NCBI GenBank assembly: GCA_009746045.1
Contig: RPFO01001061.1
Coordinates: 1-55,000, forward strand
Length of the DNA stretch: 55,000 bases
Source: Mesostigma viride
Taxonomy: Eukaryota; Streptophyta; Mesostigmatophyceae; Mesostigmatales; Mesostigmataceae
Direction: 5' to 3'
This document shows, one piece after another, positions 1 to 9,591 of the stretch (positions within the stretch are counted from its first letter, which is position 1; every line of letters begins with the position of its first letter). The notes under the pieces are model-generated. The model was not told the DNA's origin, made no database searches, and saw only the letters and a program-made list of their open reading frames with translations. Both the position numbers and the translations under genes were made by a program.

Positions 1-604
1 TTATTTGTAGTTCTTAGTTAATTTATAAGTCTTATTATGTGTAGTTTAGTTAGTATTTACTTACTTACTTAGTTGTCTGATTCTATTTCCCCTATTCAGG
101 TGTGAACGTTTCCGTTCATCACATCTTTAAACGCTTCATGAACGTTTTCGTTCGTAACGGTAATTCCGTCTCGTTTGATTCTATTTCCCCTGTTCAGCAC
201 GAACGTTTCCGTTCAGCACGTAACTGTCATTTCGTCTCGCTTGCTTATCAAATTTGACACCGTCTGTGCCCGAAAAGTTTTAGTACAGATATCGGTTCGC
301 CAGTAGCTTGTTTGACGCTTAAAATAGTCAACGCGCCGTAATGTCCTGAGGCCGGCGGATTGGCGAGACGCCCCACCTGCCCGCGAAACCCTGAACATGT
401 TCAGAGTTTCAGACCCGTTCAGGAAAACACGACACTCGATCTCCAAGTTTGGGGATTTTCTTTGTACTACGCGATTGGCCATCTCGCTACGGTCCTGTAC
501 GTCGTCCGCTCCCGCGCTAGGGGGCGCGGGGGACGGCCCCACCTTCGGCCTACGGCCGCGGCCAAAGTTTTCGGGCGTCATAAATCGTAGTTACTAGTAG
601 GGGA
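1..604 (-). mobile_element. Helitron-like unit, 5'-terminal part (P module), cut by window edge
   Basis: This is the right-hand part of a unit that continues beyond the left edge. Bases 76-604 match the P module at 33,287-33,820 closely, and the AT-rich TTAGTT-type stretch at 1-75 matches the equivalent stretch at 33,208-33,280, so the parent unit probably resembled the 29,367-33,820 copy. On the minus strand the terminus at 604 reads TCCCCTACTAGTAACTACG and directly abuts the CTTG end of the next unit. The module carries several GTTCAG/CTGAAC motifs, a perfect palindrome CTGAACATGTTCAG at 391-404, and GC-rich dyads near 505-575. No coding evidence is seen. That it is a mobile-element end is inference; the repeat match and the joint are seen directly. 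Confidence 0.65.
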
Positions 605-616
605 CAAGAAAAAAGT

Positions 617-648
617 GGGGGAGGGGGGGCTATCGCCCCCCCTCCCCG
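617..648 (-). other. G-type 3'-terminal hairpin
   Basis: Bases 618-629 pair with 636-647 (five G, A, seven G against seven C, T, four C), closed by 630 C and 635 G around a TATC loop. On the minus strand the hairpin is followed by CACTTTTTT and then CTTG. The same hairpin recurs at 4262-4293, 9604-9635, 14492-14523, 20091-20122 and 29379-29409 (one G shorter). A GC-rich hairpin just inside the 3' end is a Helitron hallmark. The T6 run could alternatively make this a transcription terminator for minus-strand transcripts. Confidence 0.7.
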
Positions 649-848
649 ACTTGAGAGGACGTGACTCGCCGCTAGCGGCCCAGAGGCCGATAGTCGACCT
701 TCTGGGCGCCAACCGCACCGGCCCGCGCGACGCGCCAAGACCCTTCCACGGAGGACGCGCGGGCGGACGATTCCGACCGGGACGAACCGCCGCCGTGCGC
801 CACGCGCAACGGACCCTTCCCCGTGAACACCGTGGAAGCTCTCCGAGC

Positions 849-1045
849 GTGAGATACTTGGAAATTTCGTCACGTTCGTATCGAAAATGAAATTTCTGAC
901 AAATTTGTCAGCTCGGACAGAACCACAATGAATTTCAGCATACCATTCGATACAACAATGATATTTCGGCGTCGGATACTTGGAAATTTCGTTACGTTCG
1001 TATCGCCAGTGAAATTCTGACAAATTTTATCCTGAACTATTTCGC
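849..1045 (+). repeat. E relic repeat, about 130-bp unit
   Basis: A unit containing ATACTTGGAAATTTCGT, ACGTTCGTAT, AAATTCTGACAAATTT and GAATTTCAGCATACCATTCG occurs here roughly one and a half times. It recurs at 3640-3760, 4498-4592, 9840-10035, 13683-13983, 14729-14925, 18572-18870, 20325-20520, 24167-24465, 29610-29715 and 30085-30200. A diverged piece lies at about 1350-1440 inside the L module. It looks like remains of an older tandem repeat on which the large unit was built. No ORF is conserved in it. Confidence 0.7.
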
Positions 1046-1633
1046 ATCATAACATGACTCCGTTGGGAGATCATCATGTAGCACTGGCTAACATATTCCC
1101 TTGCTGGATGGATGGAGGTAGGTGAAGAATTAAACCTTTTTGAATGACCTTATTTGTCTAATTCTAATTGCCTAGCACAGTCTACCTAGAGGAGGGCCCT
1201 GATTGGCACAATTGTGGCCATGTACGTAATTATGCTACATGTCGTACATGATCTCCCAACTAGTCATGTTATAATTTAATTTCATTTTAATGCTAGCATG
1301 TCTTGTTGCATGCCCTCAAAGCTAAAATTGTTTATCACATGCAGAGAGAGCCCGCACAATGAATTTCAGCGTACCATTCATTAATTAATTATACCATGCG
1401 ATATACTTTACAGATATTTCGCTGTCAAATACTTCGAAATTTGGGTACTGCTTTTTGCAAGCCAGCCATAAGGACCAAACACTCCCATGCAAACTCCCAT
1501 TTTCATCATTAATTAATATTCATTGAGTGGCAATCCTTTCATTCCTTTGTTCACACATGCACCATCCGTCATTCCCATTATGAAATTGAAAAAATTAAAT
1601 CATAGCATGACTCCGTGGTGCCCACTATGACTT
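1046..1633 (+). repeat. L module, AT-rich stretch before the minisatellite
   Basis: About 590 bp of AT-rich sequence, nearly identical in all five large units (1046-1633, 10036-10624, 14924-15512, 20522-21111, 30204-30789). It contains a short TTAATTAATTA stretch and a diverged E piece, and no ORF of note. A weaker relative sharing the words AAGCTAAAATTGTTT and AGCCCGCA lies near 5190-5240 in the 4593-8672 unit, showing that the module is part of the shared architecture. Confidence 0.6.
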
Positions 1634-2516
1634 CATGGGGGGGGCTGGCATGCTTGCGTGGGTGTGGGGGGGCCTCGCATGCGTGCGTGGGTGTGGGGGG
1701 GGCTCGCATGCGTGCGTGGGTGTGGGGGGGAGTGGCATGCATGCGTGGGTGTGGTGGGGGGCTGCCATGCATGCGTGGGGTTAGGGGGGGGCTGGCACGC
1801 GTGTGTGGGTTCGTGGGGTGGCTGCCATGCGTGCGTGGGTGTGTGGGGTGGCCGGCATGCGTACGTGGGTGTGGGGGGTGGCTGGCATGCATAAGTGGGT
1901 TTGTGATGGGCTGGCATGCGTGCGTGGGTTGGTGGGGTGGCTTGCATGCATGCGTGCATGTGGGGGGTCGCTGGCATGCATGCGTGGGTTTGTGGGGTAG
2001 CTGGCATGCGGGCGTGGGTGTGGGAGGGGCTGGCATGCATGCGTGGGTGTGGGGGGTGGCTGGCATGCATGCCTGCATGTGGGGTAGGGCTGGCATGCGT
2101 GCGTGGGTGTGGGGGGGGCTGCCATGCGTGTGTCGGGGGGCTGGCATGCGTGGGTGGTTGGCGGGGGGAGTGGCATGCATGCGTGGGTGTGGTGGGGAGC
2201 TGCCATGCATGCGTGGTTTTAAGGGGGGGCTGGCACGCGTGCGTGGGTTCGTGGGGTGGCTGCCATGCGTGCGTGGGGGTGGGGGTGGCTGGCATGCGTA
2301 AGTGGCTGTGGGGGTTGCTGGAATGCATAAGTGGGTTGTGGGGTGGCTGGCATGCGTGCGTGGGTGTGGGGGTGGCTGGCATGCGTGCGTGGATTGGTGG
2401 GGTGGCTGGCATGCATGCGGGCATGTGGGGGGTGGCTGGAATCCATGCGTGGGTTTGTGGGGTATAGCTAACATGTGTGCGTGGGTGTGGGAGGGGCTGG
2501 CATGCATGCGTTGGTT
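1634..2516 (+). repeat. M minisatellite, about 30-bp unit, short allele
   Basis: About 29 units with consensus GCATGCGTGCGTGGGTGTGG followed by GGGGTGGCTG on the plus strand. Each unit joins an alternating purine-pyrimidine stretch (GCATGCATGCGTGCGTG) to a G-run of up to eight. All frames on both strands stay open for long distances and give low-complexity peptides (minus strand THACQPP-type). That follows from the repeat and is not evidence of a gene. This copy is less than half the length of the arrays in copies 2-4. Confidence 0.95.
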
Positions 2517-2977
2517 GACATGCCATGGATGAAAAACGCCAAGAAGAGTATATGGCCCCGCTGCCACCAAAAATCACCTGGTTGATCAACCAAGGGGATA
2601 GCCTGCACAGTGAGACACAAACACAGCAGACCCAGCAAAGCAAAATTCAGGTTGTAAGCGAGTGGAGATTACTTTTGACATGCTTGATGAAGAAATATAT
2701 AACACACCTTCTATTGTCACACCTTCTATAAACAAATGGTTGATTGATCACCTTATACACCACGTAAACATGCTACCAGACGCGCTCTTCAGTCCAGTCA
2801 AAATCCACGTGCGAAGCAAGTCAGCTTACGCAGAAAGCACCATGAATGTCAGCCAGTACAGCAGTAAATGACGCCCCAAACCCGTGACCAGGCAAGCATC
2901 CAGAGGGGCTTTCACCGCCCAGTATATTCCAGAAAAAAGCATCACAGATCCTTGGGCAACGGACGTTCACACAGGAC

Positions 2978-3358
2978 ATGCGAAGGACCATGAAGATGGC
3001 GTCCTGCACGGCTAAGAAAATAAAACGCAGACCCTTGCTACGCTATGTCTTTGCTGCGACTAGGTGGATTCGGCGAAATGGAAAGAACGCAACCATGAAA
3101 ATGCATCAGAAAGAGAGCAGGTACTACCCCGGTCATCGAAACAAACGCCTCACCATCGGCATCGCCGGTTACGTCCCGTGGCAAAAAATCCAGCGTTCTT
3201 TCCAATATGATGTGGCGACAGCAGAAGCTCGTTGGCCACACCCCAAGCCTTCCACGAACAGCAAACTGATTTCACTAGGCACCCAATACGTAAAGCAGTT
3301 AAGCATGATACTACAATACCTAAATCTACAACGACATTCCATTTCCAGGTCGCCATAG
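2978..3358 (+). CDS. Unrecognised basic 126-aa ORF in D module, copy 1
   Basis: An ATG-initiated ORF rich in Lys and Arg (for example the segment TAKKIKRRPLLRYVFAATRW at residues 11-30), with no signal peptide, membrane segment or catalytic motif that I can name. In the diverged D relative, the aligned 15 codons at 7555-7599 read in the same frame as RLLVRYVHAATKKIR. Of 15 differing positions between the two, 8 are at third codon positions. A second matching stretch (YVPWQKIQRSF against FVPCQAIQRSI) lies in a shifted frame in that relative, so the relative cannot encode the whole protein. The ORF could be a remnant exon or chance. Confidence 0.2.
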   Translation: MRRTMKMASCTAKKIKRRPLLRYVFAATRWIRRNGKNATMKMHQKESRYYPGHRNKRLTIGIAGYVPWQKIQRSFQYDVATAEARWPHPKPSTNSKLISLGTQYVKQLSMILQYLNLQRHSISRSP

Positions 3359-3451
3359 CGACACGGACCTCTCCCACGCAGGTATCACTCCGTTGACGCA
3401 CCTCCAGCTCATAAAATTTCGCACTTGCTCTTCAAACATAAAATTTTGACG

Positions 3452-3458
3452 TATAAAA
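3452..3458 (+). promoter_or_regulatory. TATA-like box in conserved D segment
   Basis: TATAAAA lies inside TTGACGTATAAAA. The surrounding segment (3355-3530) is the part of D best preserved in the diverged relative (7910-8085), where TATAAAAA sits at 8008-8015. A 27-base run just upstream (3357-3383) is identical in both. Copies lie at 13508-13514, 18397-18403, 23992-23998 and 33037-33043. The ATG four bases downstream in the main copies is absent from the relative, so it is probably not the conserved feature. A Pol II core promoter firing rightward is inferred. Confidence 0.4.
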
Positions 3459-4249
3459 CCATGGCTGCGCATTCCCCATCCCAATTTTCTAGCCTACGTT
3501 GCCTGCCATCGCCAGCCAGCACAAGGAAAATTGCTCGCGCAGCACGTCACTTTGTTTTTCGCCCCGAGCATGCCGCACGCTTTGCCAATAATTCCCAGTT
3601 CCCACTGCCCAGCAAGACTTTTTTCCATGCGATTATACCATGCGATATACTTTAGAGATATTTCGGTGGAAGATACTTGGAAATTTCGTTACGTTCGTAT
3701 TTCCATTGAAAATGTGCCAAATTTCGGCCTGAACTATTTCACCCCACCCTGACTGAACGCCAGTTCGGCTCTGAACCTTCCACCCGTCCTGCAAATTTGA
3801 TCCATCCGTTCAGAAAATCGCATTCCATTCACGTTGTGGCCCTAACCTCGAGCGCGTAATTCGAAACGGCGTGCACCGGTTGGTCCCCTTGTCCAAAGTG
3901 GTGCAACGGGAAACACTGAAAAGTTTGAGGAGAGATCCATTCGCCAGTAGCTTGTTTGACGTTTAAAAGAGTCAACGCGCCGTAATTCCTGAGGCCGCGC
4001 GGATTGGCGAGACGCCCCACCTGCCCGCAAAAGTCTGAACATGTTCAGCGTTTCAGCACCCGTTCAGACTTCCTGAGACTCGATCTCCAAGGTTTGGGGA
4101 TTTTCTTTGTACTACGCGATTGGCCATCTCGCAACGGTCCTGGACGTCGTCCGCTCCCGCGCTAGGGGGCGCGGGGGACGGCCCCACCTTCGGCCTACGG
4201 CCGCGGCCAAAGTTTTCGGGCGTCATAAATCGTAGTTACTAGTAGGGGA

Positions 4250-4592
4250 CAAGAAAAAAGTGGGGGAGGGGGGGCTATCGCCCCCCCTCCCCGACTTGAG
4301 AGGACGTGACTCGCCGCTAGCGGCCCAGAGGCCGATAGTCGACCTTCTGGGCGCCAACCGCACCGGCCCGCGCGACGCGCCAAGACCCTTCCACGGAGGA
4401 CGCGCGGGCGGACGATTCCGACCGGGACGAACCGCCGCCGTGCGCCACGCGCAACGGACCCTTCCCCGTGAACACCGTGGAAGCTCTCCGAGCGCGAGCC
4501 GGATACTTGGAAATTTCGTCACGTTCGTATCGAAAATGCAATTCTGACAAATTTTCAGCTCGGACTTGACCACAATGAATTTCAGCATTCGA
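4250..4592 (-). mobile_element. Truncated G-type unit fragment (343 bp)
   Basis: This holds only the G-type 3' end and part of one E repeat, then stops at 4592 where the W-type end of the next unit begins. On the minus strand the joint is CTTG|TCGAATG. TCGAATG is internal E sequence, not the usual 5' terminus, and intact E repeats have A before it. The neighbour could therefore have inserted at an A|T target inside an E repeat, with the rest of the host unit later lost. Confidence 0.55.
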
Positions 4593-4598
4593 CAAGTT

Positions 4599-4617
4599 GG
4601 GGGCCCCTTCGGGGCCC
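4599..4617 (-). other. W-type 3'-terminal hairpin
   Basis: GGGCCCC (4601-4607) pairs with GGGGCCC (4611-4617) around a TTC loop; on the minus strand two A residues and CTTG follow. The same hairpin starts each W unit at about 19,375, 24,970, 25,703, 26,436, 27,169 and 27,902, where the loop of the tandem copies is TGC. Confidence 0.65.
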
Positions 4618-4807
4618 GGACTTTTTGGCGCCTGAGCGGGCGATTGGCGCGTACACCCGCGGGGTGGGTCCTCGGGAACGCCGGCGCCACGCGGGGCGCG
4701 CAGCGCGAAGGGGCAGTCATGGCCGAGGGCGCCGAGGCGGGGGGGCCAGCGGGAGCCCAAAAATTTCGGCTTCGTACGGCCCGTCCGCGGGCGGAGCCCC
4801 CTGCTTA

Positions 4808-4911
4808 GAATTACGTACATGCAAATTCCAGGCTATGGCGGTGCAGAAAACTGATTGGTGTAGGAGCATCGACAGTGCATGGATTCGTTCCAAATATTGT
4901 AGGCATTTTTT
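4808..4911. repeat. Dispersed repeat shared with 53,158-53,256
   Basis: The segment containing GGCTATGGCGGTGCAGAAAA, CTGATTGGTGTAGGAGCATC and GGATTCGTTCCAAAT recurs in reverse orientation at 53,158-53,256 with only a few substitutions and a short indel. Similarity stops abruptly on both sides. It begins right after the W-type end of this unit. Function and transcribed strand are unknown. Confidence 0.75.
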
Positions 4912-5789
4912 ATGAGTTATGGCTGGGATGAGTAGGTCATCCAGCAACATCTGGGTGTAGTTCGTGGCATGTTTCCCTACCCTTTTGGGAATGCCCTTGG
5001 GGCCAGGCCAGGTCAGAATATGCCGCCCTGGCCGGCCAAGCCGCTGGGGCCTGCCAGACCAAAGTCCCTATATGAGTGTGCTTTGGTCCCAATATGGACA
5101 CTAAACTGTTTTAGGTTAGTTTGTGGACATTACCATGCAAGGTGCAACTGGCTCCTATTGTTAGGCGCGAGTTGGACACGATTTGAGGGCTAAAAGCTAA
5201 AATTGTTTGCTGACACAGCTAGCCCGCAACACACGTACCATAGTTGTCACACTTCATGTAGTGTTCAAGTTGGGGCATGATGCAGACAATGTTTGTTCCA
5301 ACTCTGATTTATTATAATGAGTTGTCTTGAGCACTTCATAATGAGATTAGCACAGCTCATTTTAAGACACACCACCGAATCTTTATAAAACAATCCCATC
5401 CAATTCCCAACTTCACCATGGAATGGCCATCAAATGTTAGCATGTGCACGATCGCTCATGCCCACTTCAAAATCACCTGAAGAAAGAAAGTTTTGTATTC
5501 GCTAACTTCTTTATAACCACCACCAGTATGGGGCAACCACAGGCCCTCACTGTGACCACTGTGACCACGGCAAGGGCACTCCATCACATGCAGCCATAAA
5601 TGTAGCTAACGAAGCAAGGCCAGCTGGTATCCAGGCGGCATGTTGCCACCACACACGTCTCGGTTACGGCGCGGTCACCCATCTTCATGTCCCTGCAAAT
5701 ATGCACCCCATAGCAACGTGTGACAACCCACAAGACCCCACGGTGCCCTTTTGCGGGATCGCAGGGCATGGCAGGGCATGTGCGTGTGT
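4912..5789. other. L-like interior of the divergent unit, no gene seen
   Basis: Mixed-composition sequence with no convincing ORF. Near 5190-5240 it shares short words with the L module of the large units (AAGCTAAAATTGTTT, AGCCCGCA). The segment 5000-5070 is rich in CTGGCC/GGCCAG dyads. I see nothing else to annotate. Confidence 0.5.
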
Positions 5790-6900
<1,111 letters not shown>

Positions 6901-6929
6901 AGCCTGCCTAGCTGCCTACACATGCAAAG

Positions 6930-8165
6930 GAAACAAACATGGCCCCGCTGGCACAATCCAAAGCACACCTGGTTGATCAGGTAGCGGGCACGCCTGCACA
7001 ATGAGACATCAAAATTACACAGCCAGCAAAGCAAAATTCAGTGTGCAAGCGAATGGGGCCTACGTTTGACAGCAAGTATGATGAATCCATGTAGAAAAAT
7101 ATGGCACAACACATGGTTGCCCACCTGCACGTACAGCCCAGTAAAAATTCACGTGCAGCAAACTGTCTACCCATGCGTGACTTTGGCTTCAGCCCATTAA
7201 AAATCTGCACAACACAAATATTGCACAGCCATTAGAGCAAGTCTAACTTTGGATATGCTGGATGGAAGCAATATAGCACAGCATGACACACCCCTAGTTG
7301 CTGACCTTCACCCATATAGCCCAGTGAAAACTCACGTGCAAAGCAAGGCAGCTTATCACACGCAAAAGCACCGTCAACGTCAGGCACCACAGCAGTCAAC
7401 GACTCCCAAAATTGGTGCATGAGCAATCATCCATGAGCAATCATGGGCTTTCCCTGCCCAGTCTGTTCCAGAAGAAAGCAACACGGATAACGTGGCAATA
7501 ACATTCCCAAGGAGAATGAAGAGGACGCACCCCACGGATACGACAATGGAAGACAGACTCTTGGTCCGGTACGTGCACGCTGCGACCAAGAAAATTCGTC
7601 TGGAAAAAGGGAAATTGCATCAGATGACGGTAAACGTAAACCACATTAGATAAAAGCAGATAAATTGACCACATCTTTGACACAAATCGCCATCGCCAGC
7701 GTTCGTCCCGTGCCAAGCAATCCAGCGCTCAATCGCAATTGTGTATGGTGACACCAGACATTCGTTTGCCCCATCCCACGTCTTCCATGAACATCAATAC
7801 TGATTTTACAAGGCGTGAAATACGTAAAACTGAAGAATGACGACAATGAAACAAAACAATCTGATGACGACGTTCGATTTCCAGGTCGCTGGCTATTTTA
7901 CAGCAAATGCCATAGCGACACGGACCTCTCCCACGCAGGTTGCACGGGGTTGACGCCCCGCCAGCTCAGAAAGTTTCCTACGTACTCTTCCAATACAATT
8001 TTTGACGTATAAAAACCAGGAATTCGCATTCCCCATCCCGATTTCACATGCTACGTCGCCCGCCATCGCCACCCAGCAACAACTATGGTTGCTTCCGCAG
8101 CACGTCGCTTTGTTTCATTAAAATTTTTTGCCCCGACCATGCCGCTTTTATTATTCACGTTCACT
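6930..8165 (+). repeat. Diverged D module
   Basis: It aligns along its length with the D modules of the large units. Both start near ATGGCCCCGCTG and ACCTGGTTGATCA, share CAGCAAAGCAAAATTCAG, and share the TATA-containing end (7910-8085). The interior is strongly diverged, with frameshifts relative to the 126-aa ORF; the corresponding frame at 7514-7651 ends after about 45 codons. Conservation rises sharply toward the TATA segment, which may be the functional part. Confidence 0.7.
8008..8015 (+). promoter_or_regulatory. TATA-like box in diverged D module
   Basis: TATAAAAA follows TTTGACG. The sequence on either side (AGCGACACGGACCTCTCCCA upstream, CGCATTCCCCATCCC downstream) is shared with the main D copies although most of the module has diverged. 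There is no ATG at the position found in the main copies, so any transcript would use another start or be noncoding. Confidence 0.35.
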
Positions 8166-8672
8166 TTACCCATTGCCACTGCCAGCCTGGTGCGCTATGA
8201 ACGTTTTCGTTCGTAACGCAAAATTCCGTCTCGATTGATTCTATTTCCCCTGTTCAGACGCGAACGTTTCCGTTCAGCACGTAACTGTCATTTCGTCTCG
8301 CTTGCTTATCAAATTTGACATCCCACGTCCTGTGACTAAAGAAGTTTTAGTACAGATATCGGTTCGCCAGTAGCTTGTTTGACGCTTAAAATAGTCAACG
8401 CGCCGTAATTCCTGAGGCCGCGCGGATTGGCGAGACGCCCCACCTGCCCGCAAAAGTCTGAACATGTTCAGCGTTTCAGACCCGTTCAGAACTTGTGACA
8501 GTCGATCTCCAAGGTTTGGGGATTTTCTTTGTACTACGCCGATTGGCCATCTCGCTACGGTCTTGTACGTCGTCCGCTCCCGCGCTAGGGGGCGCGGGGG
8601 ACGGCCCCACCTTCGGCCTACGGCCTCGGCCAAAGTTTTCGGGCGTCATAAATCGTAGTTACTAGTAGGGGA

Positions 8673-9591
8673 CAAGCGTGGGGGGGCCAAGGCCCCCCAC
8701 GAATTCGGACGCACTACGCCACCAGGGGCCCTGAGGCCCCCGCCGAAAGCTTCGACCCGCCGGGTTGAGCCCGCCTACCGGGCCGGTCACTACGCCGGGG
8801 GGCGAACGCTCGGCGGCCTTCCTTTGGGGGCTTCCCATCGCGCGCGCTCGCGCCGGCCCGCCGCACCGTCGATCCCACGCTCCGTCCCTCACGGGGAAAT
8901 CTTCCAAATCAATTTTTATTCCTCGGAACTACGAAAATTCGGCCTGAACTCGCCCTAAAATTGTTTTTATTGCTCGAAACTAGTGACCGCTCAACAAAAA
9001 ACGATTTCAGGCCGAATTTTGCATGCGTTCAGGGCAAATTTTCGTAGCAACTAAGAAAAAAGACAACAAAACGGCCGTAACGCCCAAAATTTCACGGTTT
9101 CTCAACATTTTTTGCACGGTTTCTCAACAATTTCTGAACGCTCCGTCGAACTGACGCACTGAACGCTACGAATTTTTAGGACGGCGCCCTCTCGGCCAAG
9201 CGATGGGCCCAGTAGCCGCAGTTGATCGCCGCAGTCCATGGGAAGTTTGATTCGCGATCAAAGAGTTTGACGGCCGCGAAGAAGCCGACATCGTGCCGGG
9301 TTCCGTATTTTTATCTGGCCGCGGACATTGGCTGGCCTCCCACCTGCCCGCAAAAGTGCTGAACCGGATCTGGACGTAACTGCCGTTTCAGACCCCGTTC
9401 AGACTTTGTGACAGTCGATCTGCCTAGTTTGCCACTTTTCGGGCAACTGCTCCGATTGGGCGCCACCGCGGATCCCCGGATCGCCCTGACTATCGGCCGC
9501 CCTGCGCTCGCGGTTTTCGTACGGGCCACTTTTCGGGCCTCACGGTTCGCCAAACTTTTGCGTTGGGGTTAATCGTAGTCACTAGAGGGGA
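8673..9591 (-). mobile_element. Y unit, 919-bp Helitron-like cassette
   Basis: A complete cassette between two joints. The left end is caag followed by a hairpin CGTGGGGGGGCC/GGCCCCCCACG (8677-8701), a 3' end unlike G, W or X. The right end on the minus strand reads TCCCCTCTAGTGACTACG, a variant of the usual 5' terminus. About 170-183 bp inside that end it carries TGACAGTCGATCT (9409-9421), also found in P and W. The interior has a 15-bp inverted repeat AAAATTCGGCCTGAA (8934-8948) / TTCAGGCCGAATTTT (9006-9020). No convincing ORF. Only one copy is in the window. Confidence 0.6.
8677..8701 (-). other. Y-type 3'-terminal hairpin
   Basis: A near-perfect stem (CGTG plus a G-run plus CC against GG plus a C-run plus CACG, with one extra G) around an AA loop. 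It sits immediately next to CTTG on the minus strand with no spacer, unlike the nine-base spacer of the G type. Confidence 0.65.

Larger units (their letters stand above)
2517..3615 (+). repeat. D module, copy 1
   Basis: About 1.1 kb of mixed composition, nearly identical at 2517-3615, 12571-13682, 17461-18571, 23056-24166 and 32108-33187, with a diverged relative at about 6930-8165. It opens with a 14-bp palindrome TGGTTGATCAACCA (2579-2592) and holds a basic 126-codon ORF (2978-3358). It ends with the stretch best conserved in the diverged relative, which includes a TATA-like sequence. It is the only part of the large unit that looks gene-like, but nothing in it matches a protein family I recognise. 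Confidence 0.75.
605..4249 (-). mobile_element. Large Helitron-like unit, copy 1 (3,645 bp)
   Basis: The unit is bounded on the left by caag (CTTG on the minus strand, 605-608) and on the right by gggga (TCCCC, ending 4249). Plus-strand order: G-type 3' end (605-848), E relic repeats (849-1045), AT-rich L module (1046-1633), a short M minisatellite (1634-2516), D module (2517-3615), E (3640-3760), and a P module whose outer part (about 3930-4249) is shared while 3760-3930 differs from other copies. It is about 1.2 kb shorter than copies 2-4, mainly because the minisatellite is 0.9 kb rather than 1.9 kb and one E repeat is missing. No rolling-circle replicase or helicase coding sequence is visible, so it would be non-autonomous. 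The boundaries are well supported by the other joints; the Helitron assignment is inference. Confidence 0.65.

Noticed and set aside
1-75. TTAGTT-rich stretch as telomere-like repeat
   Set aside because: Irregular, with no TTAGGG or TTTAGGG units; it is the same AT-rich spacer found at 33,208-33,280.
391-404. CTGAACATGTTCAG as a steroid-receptor response element
   Set aside because: Half-site similarity only, and the half-site spacing is not that of a steroid-receptor element. No context supports it.
615-890. Plus-strand ORF of about 91 codons present in every G module
   Set aside because: Its start lies in the terminal hairpin and the DNA is uniformly conserved, with no sign of codon-level selection.
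2573-2592. ACCTGGTTGATC resembling the 5' end of 18S rRNA
   Set aside because: The match stops after twelve bases and no further small-subunit rRNA sequence follows.
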